Assembly (NCBI GenBank): GCA_963648435.1
Contig: CAVJDT010000010.1
Location: forward strand, 1 to 43,839
Source: UMGS75 sp963648435
GTDB lineage: Bacteria > Bacillota_I > Bacilli_A > ML615J-28 > CAG-313
DNA: 43,839 bases
Reading direction: 5' to 3'
Part shown: positions 32,855 to 41,275 of the stretch, piece by piece
How positions within the stretch are numbered: the first letter of the stretch is position 1
Layout: every line of letters starts with the position of its first letter
Notes under the pieces: model-generated
Told to the model about the DNA's origin: nothing
Seen by the model: the letters and a program-made list of their open reading frames with translations, nothing else
Databases searched by the model: none
Translations under genes and position numbers: made by a program

Positions 32855-33293
32855 ATATTTTACTAGCAATAGCATCCATTACTTTATTGTTAAACTTGAC
32901 TTGTTTTTCATCAGCCACTGCCGTATACTCCTTAGTAATTTCTAAATATTCGTTAATGATAACTTGTTTAGGGGTTTCATTCATTAACATTTCCCCGGTA
33001 CTAACCACTAAAATGGCACGATCGACATATGATAAACGGTCAATTGTCCATCCCGTCAAACTACTTATAATTGTTGATTTAATTTGTTTATAATTTTTAA
33101 TCGTAACATTTAAAAGTTTTTCCATAAATTCATTATCTATATCAACTTTATATTCATCATCAAGAATTAAAGCACATACTTCTTGCTTAATTTCATCTAC
33201 TATTTCTACAATAATATTATCATTTAAATGTTGATTCATATCTAAATTATATAATACCATCACCGTTAAAATTCTTGCATTATGTCTTTTCAT
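32847..33293 (-). CDS. nusB: transcription antitermination factor NusB
   Basis: An RNA-binding protein that with NusE (S10) promotes rRNA antitermination, 148 all-helical residues. Family features are the N-terminal RILTVMVLYNLDM and the C-terminal DRAILVVSTGEMLMNETPKQVIINEYLEITKEY, ending KFNNKVMDAI. It precedes xseA as in Bacillus, with overlapping ends, and follows the esterase-like lipoprotein gene by 10 bases. Confidence 0.93.
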   Translation of the reverse strand: MKRHNARILTVMVLYNLDMNQHLNDNIIVEIVDEIKQEVCALILDDEYKVDIDNEFMEKLLNVTIKNYKQIKSTIISSLTGWTIDRLSYVDRAILVVSTGEMLMNETPKQVIINEYLEITKEYTAVADEKQVKFNNKVMDAIASKIYE

Positions 33294-33303
33294 TTTTATT
33301 CCT

Positions 33304-34788
33304 CTATTCTATTTCGATTGTAAAAGGTAGGATTGGAATCATATCTTCGTTAAAAATATTAACATTTTCAAGATTATCAAATTGACCAAATTCAATTGCA
33401 ATTAAACTTTTATTATAATAATTAGTTGCATTAACAATTTCACCAGTTTCATCAACCATTTCTTCTTCATATGCTAAATTAAAAATTAAATAATTTCCAT
33501 CTACTTCTGCCTCAAGGTCTAAAGTAATTAATCCTAACTCTTCATCTTGGTACTTAACTACTAGATAGTTGATGGTTTCAGAACCAATAACATTAATATT
33601 TTTAACATTATCAAATTCAATTTTAATTTTATCCACAATGTCATCTTCATTAATATCTAAAATAAGATTAGCATAACTTGATACATACTTACTACCAGTA
33701 ATAACATCAACAGTTCTTGATGCCACCATATCAACATCAACATCAATTATTTTACCATTTTCTTTAACGCATAAATCAAAAGTTGGGATTATCTTAACAA
33801 ATCGGTAATAGTTTGAAGCAGTATTTTGGATATATCTTAGTCTGTCAGTGTATTTTTCATAACTTGATGGAGCCTGTAATAAGACAAAATTATCCGTATT
33901 AAAATAACTACACCATTTTTGAAGAAGGGAAGTTAACATTTGAAAATAAATTTTCTCATATTGTTTATTATTAAATAATTCTGTTTGGTTTTCCCCTTGA
34001 TTCCAAATGATTCCACTAAGGCTAATGCCTTCTAAATGTTTTAATTCTTTTTCAAATAAATAGCAAGCATCACCATTTTTGGGATTTTCACTATATTTAC
34101 CTAAATTTTGTAAATAATTATAAATAGAATCAATTGATTGTGCCAAAACTTGAGGCAACCATTTCTCAATTAAGGTTGAATGTTCATCACCAACGATTAT
34201 TCCAACCGGAGCTTTAACCTTTTTTTGAAGTAATCTTGCAAATTCTAAATCAAAACTACTAACACTCGTTAATTTTTCACTATTTGTTAACCAGTGAGAA
34301 TTTGTAGATACTTCATAGAATGATATTTCTTCTAATGAACTATACTTTTCTTCTTCGGTAAGTTCAATTGGGTAATTAATAAAACCATCACCAGCTACAA
34401 GCCATAAATAACCAAAACGAATATTGGTATATTCATAAACATAAGTACTGTGAGCATCACGAATTCTTATTTTATAATTATCATTAGATGGTCGTGGCGT
34501 ATCAAAAGTAATACTCCAACTTAAGTTTTTTTCATTTACCATTGTTTCATATGTTTCAATTGTTTTATTATTTTTAGAAATTAACTCAAGATGGATTACC
34601 ACATTAGCATCAGATTCACCACTAACTGTTAATTCACTATTTCCTTCATAAACCGCATTGCTATCTAAATAACTATTTACCGTAAATGGTTTAGTTGGTA
34701 CTTCACCTTCATTTTCAGGATAATCTTGACAGCTTGCAAGAATAGCCATTAGTATAACTGTTACTACGACAAACATTACCTTTTTCAT
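33304..34788 (-). CDS. sialate O-acetylesterase-like lipoprotein, catalytic residues lost
   Basis: The 494-residue protein starts with a lipoprotein signal (lipobox LASC, C20) and is predicted to face the outside of the membrane. After a beta-rich N-terminal module (about 35-125), the core aligns with SGNH-type sialate O-acetylesterases: FGYLWLVAGDGFINYP corresponds to the family block WLxSGQSNMxxP, and WNQGENQ (262-268) is well kept. The nucleophile Ser is replaced by Gly135, and no DxxH block is seen where the family has its catalytic Asp-His. It may therefore bind glycan rather than hydrolyse it. AGGTGG lies before the ATG at MKKVMF. Its promoter could also drive nusB onward. Confidence 0.7.
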   Translation of the reverse strand: MKKVMFVVVTVILMAILASCQDYPENEGEVPTKPFTVNSYLDSNAVYEGNSELTVSGESDANVVIHLELISKNNKTIETYETMVNEKNLSWSITFDTPRPSNDNYKIRIRDAHSTYVYEYTNIRFGYLWLVAGDGFINYPIELTEEEKYSSLEEISFYEVSTNSHWLTNSEKLTSVSSFDLEFARLLQKKVKAPVGIIVGDEHSTLIEKWLPQVLAQSIDSIYNYLQNLGKYSENPKNGDACYLFEKELKHLEGISLSGIIWNQGENQTELFNNKQYEKIYFQMLTSLLQKWCSYFNTDNFVLLQAPSSYEKYTDRLRYIQNTASNYYRFVKIIPTFDLCVKENGKIIDVDVDMVASRTVDVITGSKYVSSYANLILDINEDDIVDKIKIEFDNVKNINVIGSETINYLVVKYQDEELGLITLDLEAEVDGNYLIFNLAYEEEMVDETGEIVNATNYYNKSLIAIEFGQFDNLENVNIFNEDMIPILPFTIEIE

Positions 34789-34816
34789 ATGCCACCTCAA
34801 TATCTATATTGTTATA

Positions 34817-34845
34817 ATTCTATCATACTTTTAATTTTTTTTCAA
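34817..34845 (-). promoter_or_regulatory. sigma-A promoter of the esterase-like/nusB unit
   Basis: On the minus strand TTGAAA and TAGAAT are separated by 17 bases, about 30 bases before the start codon. Confidence 0.55.
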
Positions 34846-34858
34846 CAACTAGGTATTT

Positions 34859-35926
34859 TTATTTCATAGTGTTGATAATTAATTTAACTAATTTTTGAAA
34901 TTTAGTTTCCTTATCTAAACACTTCAAATATAAAGTTAATTGATTAATGGCCCGGTCATAATTTTGTTCAGGATAATCAATTTTAAAGTAACAATCATTT
35001 TCTAAATAATCGGTTAAAAATCGAATTGAACATTCTAAAATAATTGTTTCAACTGCGTCAAATAAACTATTTAGTTCTTCTTGATTTAAGACATTATGCA
35101 TTTTACTTAAATATCCAATCGTTAAAGCTACAAACTTAGAACTATCGAGTTCAATTTTTGATAAATCAGTTTCGGTTTCATTAACGGTTGAGGAAGTTGT
35201 CCGCACCGCATCCGCATAATCAAATAAAACAGTACCCGGCATAACCGTGTCTAAATCCACAAGTGCTAAAGCCTTTTTTGTGGTTTTATCAAACATAATA
35301 TTACTTAGTTTAGTGTCATTATGAGCAATACGAATAGGAATTATTCCATTATCTATTTTATGTTGAATTGAACTAATTTTGGCTTGTTGACTAAGCAAAT
35401 AATTATAAATTGATGTACTTTTTTGCTTTCGTAAATTACTATTATTAAGTCCTTGGAAGACTTCTTCTAAACGTTTTAAGCGAAGGGGAGTATTATGGAA
35501 ATCTCTAATCGTTTCATCTAAACTTGTTGTGTCACAAGTTACTAGAATACTTTGAAATTCACCAATGGCTTTTCCAACTTCTAAATTGACGTGATAATTC
35601 TTTTCATTTACATTCTCCATAGTATTTAAAAAAGTATACATCCGGTAATAACTATTATCACTTTTATCATAATAAATGTTTTTTAAATCCTTTGTATATA
35701 CAATTGATAAAGTTGGAATATTTTTTTCTTTTAACTGCCTTGTGATTAATTCAATATTATTCATCACTTTTAAAGGATTTTTAAAAACATAATTATTGAT
35801 GCGTTGTAAAATATACTTATCTTTAGTAGTTTCAACTAAATAAGTTTTATTAACTAGGCCATTGGCATAATTTTTAACAACTAAAGGATTTCCTTCTAAA
35901 TTAAATTTACTTGCAATTTCTAACAT
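34859..35926 (-). CDS. N-acetylhexosamine 1-kinase-like phosphotransferase
   Basis: A 355-residue kinase of the APH/choline-kinase fold. The catalytic loop is H202-N-D204 with N209 (HNDTKLSNIMFD), and the metal site is D224-x-D226 in LVDLDTVMPG, followed by LFDYADAVR. This wording closely resembles NahK/LnpB, which phosphorylates N-acetylglucosamine and N-acetylgalactosamine at C1. Substrate is inferred from motif similarity only. A glycan-type lipoprotein follows, but with its own promoter. The upstream gene ends in a terminator at 35977-36019, so a promoter should lie in the 50-base gap; none is convincing. Confidence 0.75.
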   Translation of the reverse strand: MLEIASKFNLEGNPLVVKNYANGLVNKTYLVETTKDKYILQRINNYVFKNPLKVMNNIELITRQLKEKNIPTLSIVYTKDLKNIYYDKSDNSYYRMYTFLNTMENVNEKNYHVNLEVGKAIGEFQSILVTCDTTSLDETIRDFHNTPLRLKRLEEVFQGLNNSNLRKQKSTSIYNYLLSQQAKISSIQHKIDNGIIPIRIAHNDTKLSNIMFDKTTKKALALVDLDTVMPGTVLFDYADAVRTTSSTVNETETDLSKIELDSSKFVALTIGYLSKMHNVLNQEELNSLFDAVETIILECSIRFLTDYLENDCYFKIDYPEQNYDRAINQLTLYLKCLDKETKFQKLVKLIINTMK

Positions 35927-35976
35927 TTTATCATCCTATCTATACTTATGTATATGCCTAAAATAATAAAAATGTG

Positions 35977-36019
35977 AAAAAAACTTGATGTAGCATCTCC
36001 AGTACTACTTATCAAGTTT
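35977..36019 (-). terminator. terminator overlapping the end of the 60-residue gene
   Basis: On the minus strand AAACTTGAT pairs with ATCAAGTTT, with a further GTAG/CTAC pairing inside, followed by seven T. The TAG stop lies within the hairpin. Confidence 0.7.
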
Positions 36020-36187
36020 GTCAGTTTCGTCATCTAAATCAGGTCTAAACATCTCTAAGTCACGGTAAAAATAATCCATATAAATGTTATCTTTATCAAT
36101 TAATGAGATTCTTGGATACTTTAGTTCCACTGGTTTATCAGCCTTAAATTTAGAAAATTCTTTATCTAAATTATATTTGTGATTCAT
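36005..36187 (-). CDS. unknown 60-residue acidic protein
   Basis: I do not recognise this protein. It has no membrane segment or cysteine. The N-terminal half is mixed charge (NLDKEFSKFKADKPVELKYP), a central stretch is aromatic and acidic (DNIYMDYFYRDLEMF), and it ends RPDLDDETDKLDK. GAGGTG lies 6 bases before the ATG, and a terminator encloses the stop, so it is very likely expressed as the last gene of the unit running from the 5'-nucleotidase through trmL. Confidence 0.65.
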   Translation of the reverse strand: MNHKYNLDKEFSKFKADKPVELKYPRISLIDKDNIYMDYFYRDLEMFRPDLDDETDKLDK

Positions 36188-36233
36188 AATTCACCTCACA
36201 AATATAGTTTTTGTATCTTTTTTAATTTTATGA

Positions 36234-36770
36234 TTATTTTAAAAGCCAATCTTTACCTTTTAATGTTTCCGGTTCAAAACGAGATAAATCATTATAATCT
36301 TGTTGTCTTAAAGCTTCAAATATCGCTACCGCCGCAACATTACTTACATTTAATGATCTAATTTTATCATTGATGGGAAGTCTAATGCAATCATCTAAAT
36401 GTTCTCGTAAAATTTCCTTAGGAATTCCCGTTGACTCTTTGCCAATAATAAAATAATATCTTTCATTTGGCTCATTTAATTTTAATTCATGTGGAGTTTT
36501 CATTCCATATCTTGTAAAATAATACATTTTACCAGTATTTTTACTTAAAAAATCTTCCCAGTTTTCATAAACCATAAAATGAACATTAGGAATATAATTT
36601 ACAGCGGCCCTAATCATGTGTTTATCATCTATCTTAAATCCAAGTGGTTTAATTAAATGTAACAAAGTATCGGTACCTGCACAAGTACGCATAATATTAC
36701 CCGTATTTTGGGGTATTTCTGGTTCATATAAAACAATGTGATTACGATAATTTTTAATAATATCTTCCAT
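36234..36770 (-). CDS. trmL: tRNA (cytidine/uridine-34 2'-O)-methyltransferase
   Basis: A SPOUT-class methyltransferase that modifies the wobble ribose of certain tRNA-Leu species using S-adenosylmethionine. The 178-residue protein has the N-terminal block LYEPEIPQNTGNIMRTCA and the knotted C-terminal motifs YYFIIGKESTGIPKEIL and RLPINDKIRSLNVSNVAAVAIFEALRQ. Its ATG shares one base with the stop of the MATE gene, and GAGGAG lies in the end of that gene, indicating coupled translation. Confidence 0.95.
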   Translation of the reverse strand: MEDIIKNYRNHIVLYEPEIPQNTGNIMRTCAGTDTLLHLIKPLGFKIDDKHMIRAAVNYIPNVHFMVYENWEDFLSKNTGKMYYFTRYGMKTPHELKLNEPNERYYFIIGKESTGIPKEILREHLDDCIRLPINDKIRSLNVSNVAAVAIFEALRQQDYNDLSRFEPETLKGKDWLLK

Positions 36771-38149
36771 TATATTTCTCCTCGTATAATATTTTTAGTA
36801 TATATTTTTGCATAACAACATAACGCAATTGTTCCAACTATAACTGTAACTATATTACTTATAAACATTGATAAAATTACCCCTTTAACCTGCATCTTAT
36901 AATAATTAGTAAATAAACAAAATAGAGGTAAACGTAAAATCCATAATTGTAAGATATCAAGCCCTAAAATTAGTTTCATTTTCTTGAAACCTTGAAAAGC
37001 ACCAATTAATACAGAAAAATAGGCTATTATAGGAATAATCCATATTAGGTATTTTAAATAATAACGACTAAAATTAATTACTTCCATATCATTTTTTATA
37101 AAAAGATTAAGTAAATTATTCTTAAAAATTAACCCGGTAGCCCCAACAATAATACTTAAAGATAAAACAACTTTAATAATTGTTAAAATAACCTTTTCAA
37201 CTTGTTTATAATTTTTCGCTCCCATATTTTGACTAACTAGAGTTGTGGTTAAAGTTTGAAATGAAACAAACGGAATCATCATAAAATTATAGATTCTACT
37301 ACTTGTCCCAATTGAAGTAATAATATATTCCTCAAAACTCATAATTTGACGATTAATTAGAATAAAACCAAGGGCCGTAATGATGCCTGATATTGCTCTT
37401 GGTATAACTAAATTAATAATTTCTTTAAAATTATGCACTGAAAAATGAATTTGTGATTTTTCAAGTCTTACTTCCTCATTTTTAGTTTTAACAAGTAAAC
37501 AAAGATATAATGGCATCATTATCACCTCAGAACCAAGGGTTCCTAAGGCTATTCCTACTATTAAATAATCACTAACTAAAACTTTAGTAATTATGATGTT
37601 AAAGAAAGTTTGACAAGTTCTTAATATCATTGGTGAAATTACATCACCAATTGCATATCTTGAAGCAAAATATAATTCTGAAATTAAAAAACTAATCATT
37701 TCAAAGGACATTATTATTATATATTTTTTACTATATTTATAAATTAAAGGATTTTTAGTTATTTTCATTAGTTTTAATAATGGTTCACAAGAAATAAGCA
37801 ATAAAAAATTTAAAATTACGCCAACTATTAAGGATAATATAAATAATTTCCCTAATAGTTTTTTCGACTTTTCTTTATTTTTTTCACCAACTCTTTCACT
37901 TATTAAGGTAAGTTCTACTGCACAAAAGGCGATGAGTACGGCTTGAAAAACAAGAATTATGGGTGAAGTCATTGTTAAAGCAGAAATTAGTGCTCTTAAT
38001 AATTCTTGATTAATATTTAAGTTTTTCAGTAAATAAATATCAACTAAACTAGTAATTAATTTTAAAAAATTACTAATTATAATCGGAATGATTAAAATTA
38101 AAATATTTTTGGTAAGTTTTTGATTATTAAGAATTATCGAATTATTCAT
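36770..38149 (-). CDS. MATE-family efflux transporter
   Basis: A 459-residue integral membrane protein with about 12 helices in two related halves. Family features are the N-terminal helix region with PIIISNFLKLITSLVDIYLLKNL and, at the start of the second half, INLVIPRAISGIITALGFILINRQI. MATE proteins export cationic drugs, and others move lipid or metabolic intermediates; substrate cannot be told. It starts 4 bases after the U32 gene, and AAGGAT in its upstream region includes that gene's stop. Confidence 0.88.
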   Translation of the reverse strand: MNNSIILNNQKLTKNILILIIPIIISNFLKLITSLVDIYLLKNLNINQELLRALISALTMTSPIILVFQAVLIAFCAVELTLISERVGEKNKEKSKKLLGKLFILSLIVGVILNFLLLISCEPLLKLMKITKNPLIYKYSKKYIIIMSFEMISFLISELYFASRYAIGDVISPMILRTCQTFFNIIITKVLVSDYLIVGIALGTLGSEVIMMPLYLCLLVKTKNEEVRLEKSQIHFSVHNFKEIINLVIPRAISGIITALGFILINRQIMSFEEYIITSIGTSSRIYNFMMIPFVSFQTLTTTLVSQNMGAKNYKQVEKVILTIIKVVLSLSIIVGATGLIFKNNLLNLFIKNDMEVINFSRYYLKYLIWIIPIIAYFSVLIGAFQGFKKMKLILGLDILQLWILRLPLFCLFTNYYKMQVKGVILSMFISNIVTVIVGTIALCCYAKIYTKNIIRGEI

Positions 38150-38153
38150 TTTC

Positions 38154-40331
38154 TTATCCTTTATATTTTTCTAATTTTAAATCAAGTCCTCCTAGTTCTT
38201 CTTTAGTCTCATTGGTTAAAATAATCAAAAAATGATTAATACCATTTTTATTATATTCTTTAATATTGTTTAATTCATCAAATAATTTATAACTATAAAT
38301 GCTAATTTCCGGACCTGATTCATTACAACGACCATTAACAAACATTTCATTATCATATTCATCAATTATCTTATAATTATTATGACTACAAGAACCACAA
38401 TTTATGCAATTTAAGTTTTTAAGTTTACTTATAAAACAACCTTTTGAAGTCATTACTTCCATATGACCATAAATAAATACCCCTATACTTGCATTAGTGA
38501 TAACTTTACCTAAGGCAAGTTTAGCATTTTTAGTTAATTCATTAGATAAATAAATTACATCTGCACCCGTTTTATCAACCAATCTTAAAGCATATGAATT
38601 TGAAATATTACAAGTTGGTGAAAGGATTTGATGAGGACTCATATCACCAAGATTGTGCACAATATTTGTTAAAGCTTTATTATTTTGAATGTTAAAGTGC
38701 CTTGCATACATTGTATCTGCATTTTCAAATACTGGAAATACATGCAAATATCCATGTTCTTTACACCATAAATATTGTTCCATATTTTGAACAACAAAAT
38801 CAAACTGGATATTTTGTTCTTTTTTTATTTGTTCATTATTCTTATTTACTAAATAATTATTTGGAAAATTATTATTTGGTTGATATTCTTTAAGAAACTT
38901 ATTAATAAATTCTTCTATTCCTTTTCTTCTTATTGCGTTAATATCACTGATTCTTACAAAAGCCACATGGTCATATTTTACTACTATTTTTGATGCATAA
39001 AAAAGTTTATCATTAGTCTTTGTTAATTGTTCTGCAATTCGCTCTTCATTTTGAGGTTTATCAGCCTTTTCATCTAATATAATTGTTTTAACTATAACTT
39101 TTAAGTTTTGATGTTTAATTTCTAAAGTTAATTCTTTTTCATAATAAATTGAAATAATAAATTCTAAATTAAGCTTATAATGTTCTTCAAACAATAAGCG
39201 ATCAGCTTCTTTGGTTTTAACTCCATCAATCGTTTTATAAACATCATCACCCACTTTTCCTTTAATTCTACCAAGAATGTATAAATCATTTCCTCTTTTT
39301 TCTAAATTCTTAACATAAAAGCCTGTTTCTTCTTTTCCTTTAATTCTGATGGCATCACCAACATATAATTGTTTATTAACACTAAGCAAGCAGCCAGATG
39401 TTGTAATGCTTTTTACTTTTCCAATTAATAATCCTTGATGATTAACACTATCTGAATTAATAACTAAATGATTAGCTTCATTAAACATATAACCTTTGGT
39501 AAATCCCCGGTTAAAAGCAACTTTTAAATCATCTGATGCATTTGATGAAGACTTTTTTAAAAGAGCTTTTTTATATGTGGAAATAGCGGTATAAACATAA
39601 GATGCACTTTTCATTCTTCCTTCAATTTTGAGAGAACTAACTCCTATTTTTTCTAATTCATCTAAATAACTTAAAGTATTTAAATCCTTCATTGAAAGAA
39701 GTGAACACATTTTACCTATTGATTTATTATTTTCAACTAGTTGATATTTCTTTCGACAAGGTTGAGCACACTCACCCCGGTTACCACTTCTTCCCCCAAT
39801 CATATAACTCATTAAACAATTGCCTGAATATGCATAACATAAGGCACCGTGCCCAAATACTTCGACTTCAATACCTAAATTAATAATTTTTTTAATTTCA
39901 AAAAGAGGTGTTTCCCTAGCTAAAATTACGCGTGCAACCCCTAAATCTAATAATGCCTTTGCACCTCTTACATTATGAATGTTCATTTGCGTTGATGCAT
40001 GAATAGTTAAACTAGGAAAATATTCACGAATATAACTTAAAACTCCCAAATCTTGAACGATCACCGCATCTACTTTATTGACTAATAGAAAATTTAAATA
40101 TTCATGTAATTCTTCAAATTCATTATCAAAAATAATTGTATTAATAGTAACATAAATTTTTTTACCACGTAAATGAGCATACTGAATTGCTTCAACCATT
40201 TCCTCATCCGTAAAATTAGGGGCTGCTTTACGTGCCCCATAGTTTTTACCACTAATGTATACAGCATCACATCCAGCTTGAATGGCAATTTTGAGGATTC
40301 TCAAATCACCTGCGGGTGCAAGTATTTCCAT
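38154..40331 (-). CDS. rlhA: peptidase U32 family protein, RlhA type
   Basis: U32 proteins of this long type include E. coli RlhA, which hydroxylates C2501 of 23S rRNA. The 725-residue protein begins MEILAPAGDLRILKIAIQAG, and the core has GHGALCYAYSGNCLMS followed by GGRSGNRGECAQPCRKKY, giving four cysteines for a likely iron-sulfur cluster. A DUF3656-like C-terminal region follows. A second cysteine cluster near the end (CFISKLKNLNCINCGSC) is unusual to my knowledge. Of the two adjacent ATGs the second is better spaced from AAGGAGG. It lies between degV and the MATE gene in the same unit. Confidence 0.85.
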   Translation of the reverse strand: MEILAPAGDLRILKIAIQAGCDAVYISGKNYGARKAAPNFTDEEMVEAIQYAHLRGKKIYVTINTIIFDNEFEELHEYLNFLLVNKVDAVIVQDLGVLSYIREYFPSLTIHASTQMNIHNVRGAKALLDLGVARVILARETPLFEIKKIINLGIEVEVFGHGALCYAYSGNCLMSYMIGGRSGNRGECAQPCRKKYQLVENNKSIGKMCSLLSMKDLNTLSYLDELEKIGVSSLKIEGRMKSASYVYTAISTYKKALLKKSSSNASDDLKVAFNRGFTKGYMFNEANHLVINSDSVNHQGLLIGKVKSITTSGCLLSVNKQLYVGDAIRIKGKEETGFYVKNLEKRGNDLYILGRIKGKVGDDVYKTIDGVKTKEADRLLFEEHYKLNLEFIISIYYEKELTLEIKHQNLKVIVKTIILDEKADKPQNEERIAEQLTKTNDKLFYASKIVVKYDHVAFVRISDINAIRRKGIEEFINKFLKEYQPNNNFPNNYLVNKNNEQIKKEQNIQFDFVVQNMEQYLWCKEHGYLHVFPVFENADTMYARHFNIQNNKALTNIVHNLGDMSPHQILSPTCNISNSYALRLVDKTGADVIYLSNELTKNAKLALGKVITNASIGVFIYGHMEVMTSKGCFISKLKNLNCINCGSCSHNNYKIIDEYDNEMFVNGRCNESGPEISIYSYKLFDELNNIKEYNKNGINHFLIILTNETKEELGGLDLKLEKYKG

Positions 40332-40342
40332 CATAACCTCCT

Positions 40343-40385
40343 TAAGAAGAAAACTTCATCAGTCTATAAATAAACCAATGAAGTT
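40343..40385 (-). terminator. weak terminator or attenuator between degV and the U32 gene
   Basis: On the minus strand AACTTCAT pairs with ATGAAGTT around an 18-base loop and is followed by TTTTCTTCTT. The long loop and broken T run suggest partial readthrough into the next gene. Confidence 0.45.
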
Positions 40386-40389
40386 AAAC

Positions 40390-41274
40390 CTAATTATCTT
40401 CTTCTAAATTTTCCAATTTTACTTTTTGATCTTTTAAAATATAAAGGATACCAATTGTACCAGGTCCACAATGTGAACCAACTACACAACCAGCCACAGT
40501 ATCATAAATATGTTCAATATGAACATCCTTAATTAAATCCATAATTAGAGGAACTTTATCTTCTGCATGAGTATGAGTGATAAACACAAACTCAGGGTCT
40601 AGGTGTTCAACATCATTTAAGAAAAGTTTTACCATACCAGCGACCGCCTTTTTCATTGAGCCAATAAACTTTTTACCAACTGACATTTTGCCTTCACGTA
40701 CAACAATCATTGGTTTAATTCTTAAAATACTACTAATAAAACGAACAGTACCACTACATCTTCCACCTTTATGAAGGTATTCTAATGTTTCAACCACAAA
40801 TTGAACCTTTAAACGAGGCACAATGTCACTTACTCTTTCAGCAATTTCATTAACGTTCATACCTTGGTCCCTAAATGTACATGCTTTTAAGACAAGTAAA
40901 CCAATACCCGTAGATAAATTTCCACTATCAACACAAACAACATGACCATCAAAATCTTCTGATACGATTACCGCGGTTTGAAATGTTGAAGAAAGTTCCG
41001 ATCCAATACCTGTATAAAATACATCATAACCATCATCAACAAATTTCTTAAAAAAGTCATAAAATTCTTTAGGGGGAACTGCTGATGTTTTAGGCATTTC
41101 ATTTTTTTCTTGAACTTTTTCATATAATTGATCTAGGTTTATTTCAACATTATCTTTATAACTTTCATTTTCAAAGTTAATATATAATGGAGCGATCTTA
41201 ACATCATATTCTTTAATTAACTCTGGTGATAAATCACAAGTACTATCACTTGCGATAATAACTTTTCTACTCAT
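40390..41274 (-). CDS. DegV family fatty-acid-binding protein (FakB-like)
   Basis: DegV/FakB proteins hold a fatty acid for phosphorylation by FakA, feeding exogenous fatty acids into phospholipids. The 294-residue protein has the two-domain DegV fold with DSTCDLSPELIKEY at the N-terminus, the KTSAVPP block, GIGSELSSTFQTA, CVDSGNLSTGIGLLVL, LEYLHKGGRCSG and the C-terminal AGCVVGSHCGPGTIGI. It follows the 5'-nucleotidase gene by one base. No fakA is in the window, so the lipid role is inferred from the family. Confidence 0.9.
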   Translation of the reverse strand: MSRKVIIASDSTCDLSPELIKEYDVKIAPLYINFENESYKDNVEINLDQLYEKVQEKNEMPKTSAVPPKEFYDFFKKFVDDGYDVFYTGIGSELSSTFQTAVIVSEDFDGHVVCVDSGNLSTGIGLLVLKACTFRDQGMNVNEIAERVSDIVPRLKVQFVVETLEYLHKGGRCSGTVRFISSILRIKPMIVVREGKMSVGKKFIGSMKKAVAGMVKLFLNDVEHLDPEFVFITHTHAEDKVPLIMDLIKDVHIEHIYDTVAGCVVGSHCGPGTIGILYILKDQKVKLENLEEDN

Positions 41275-41275
41275 T

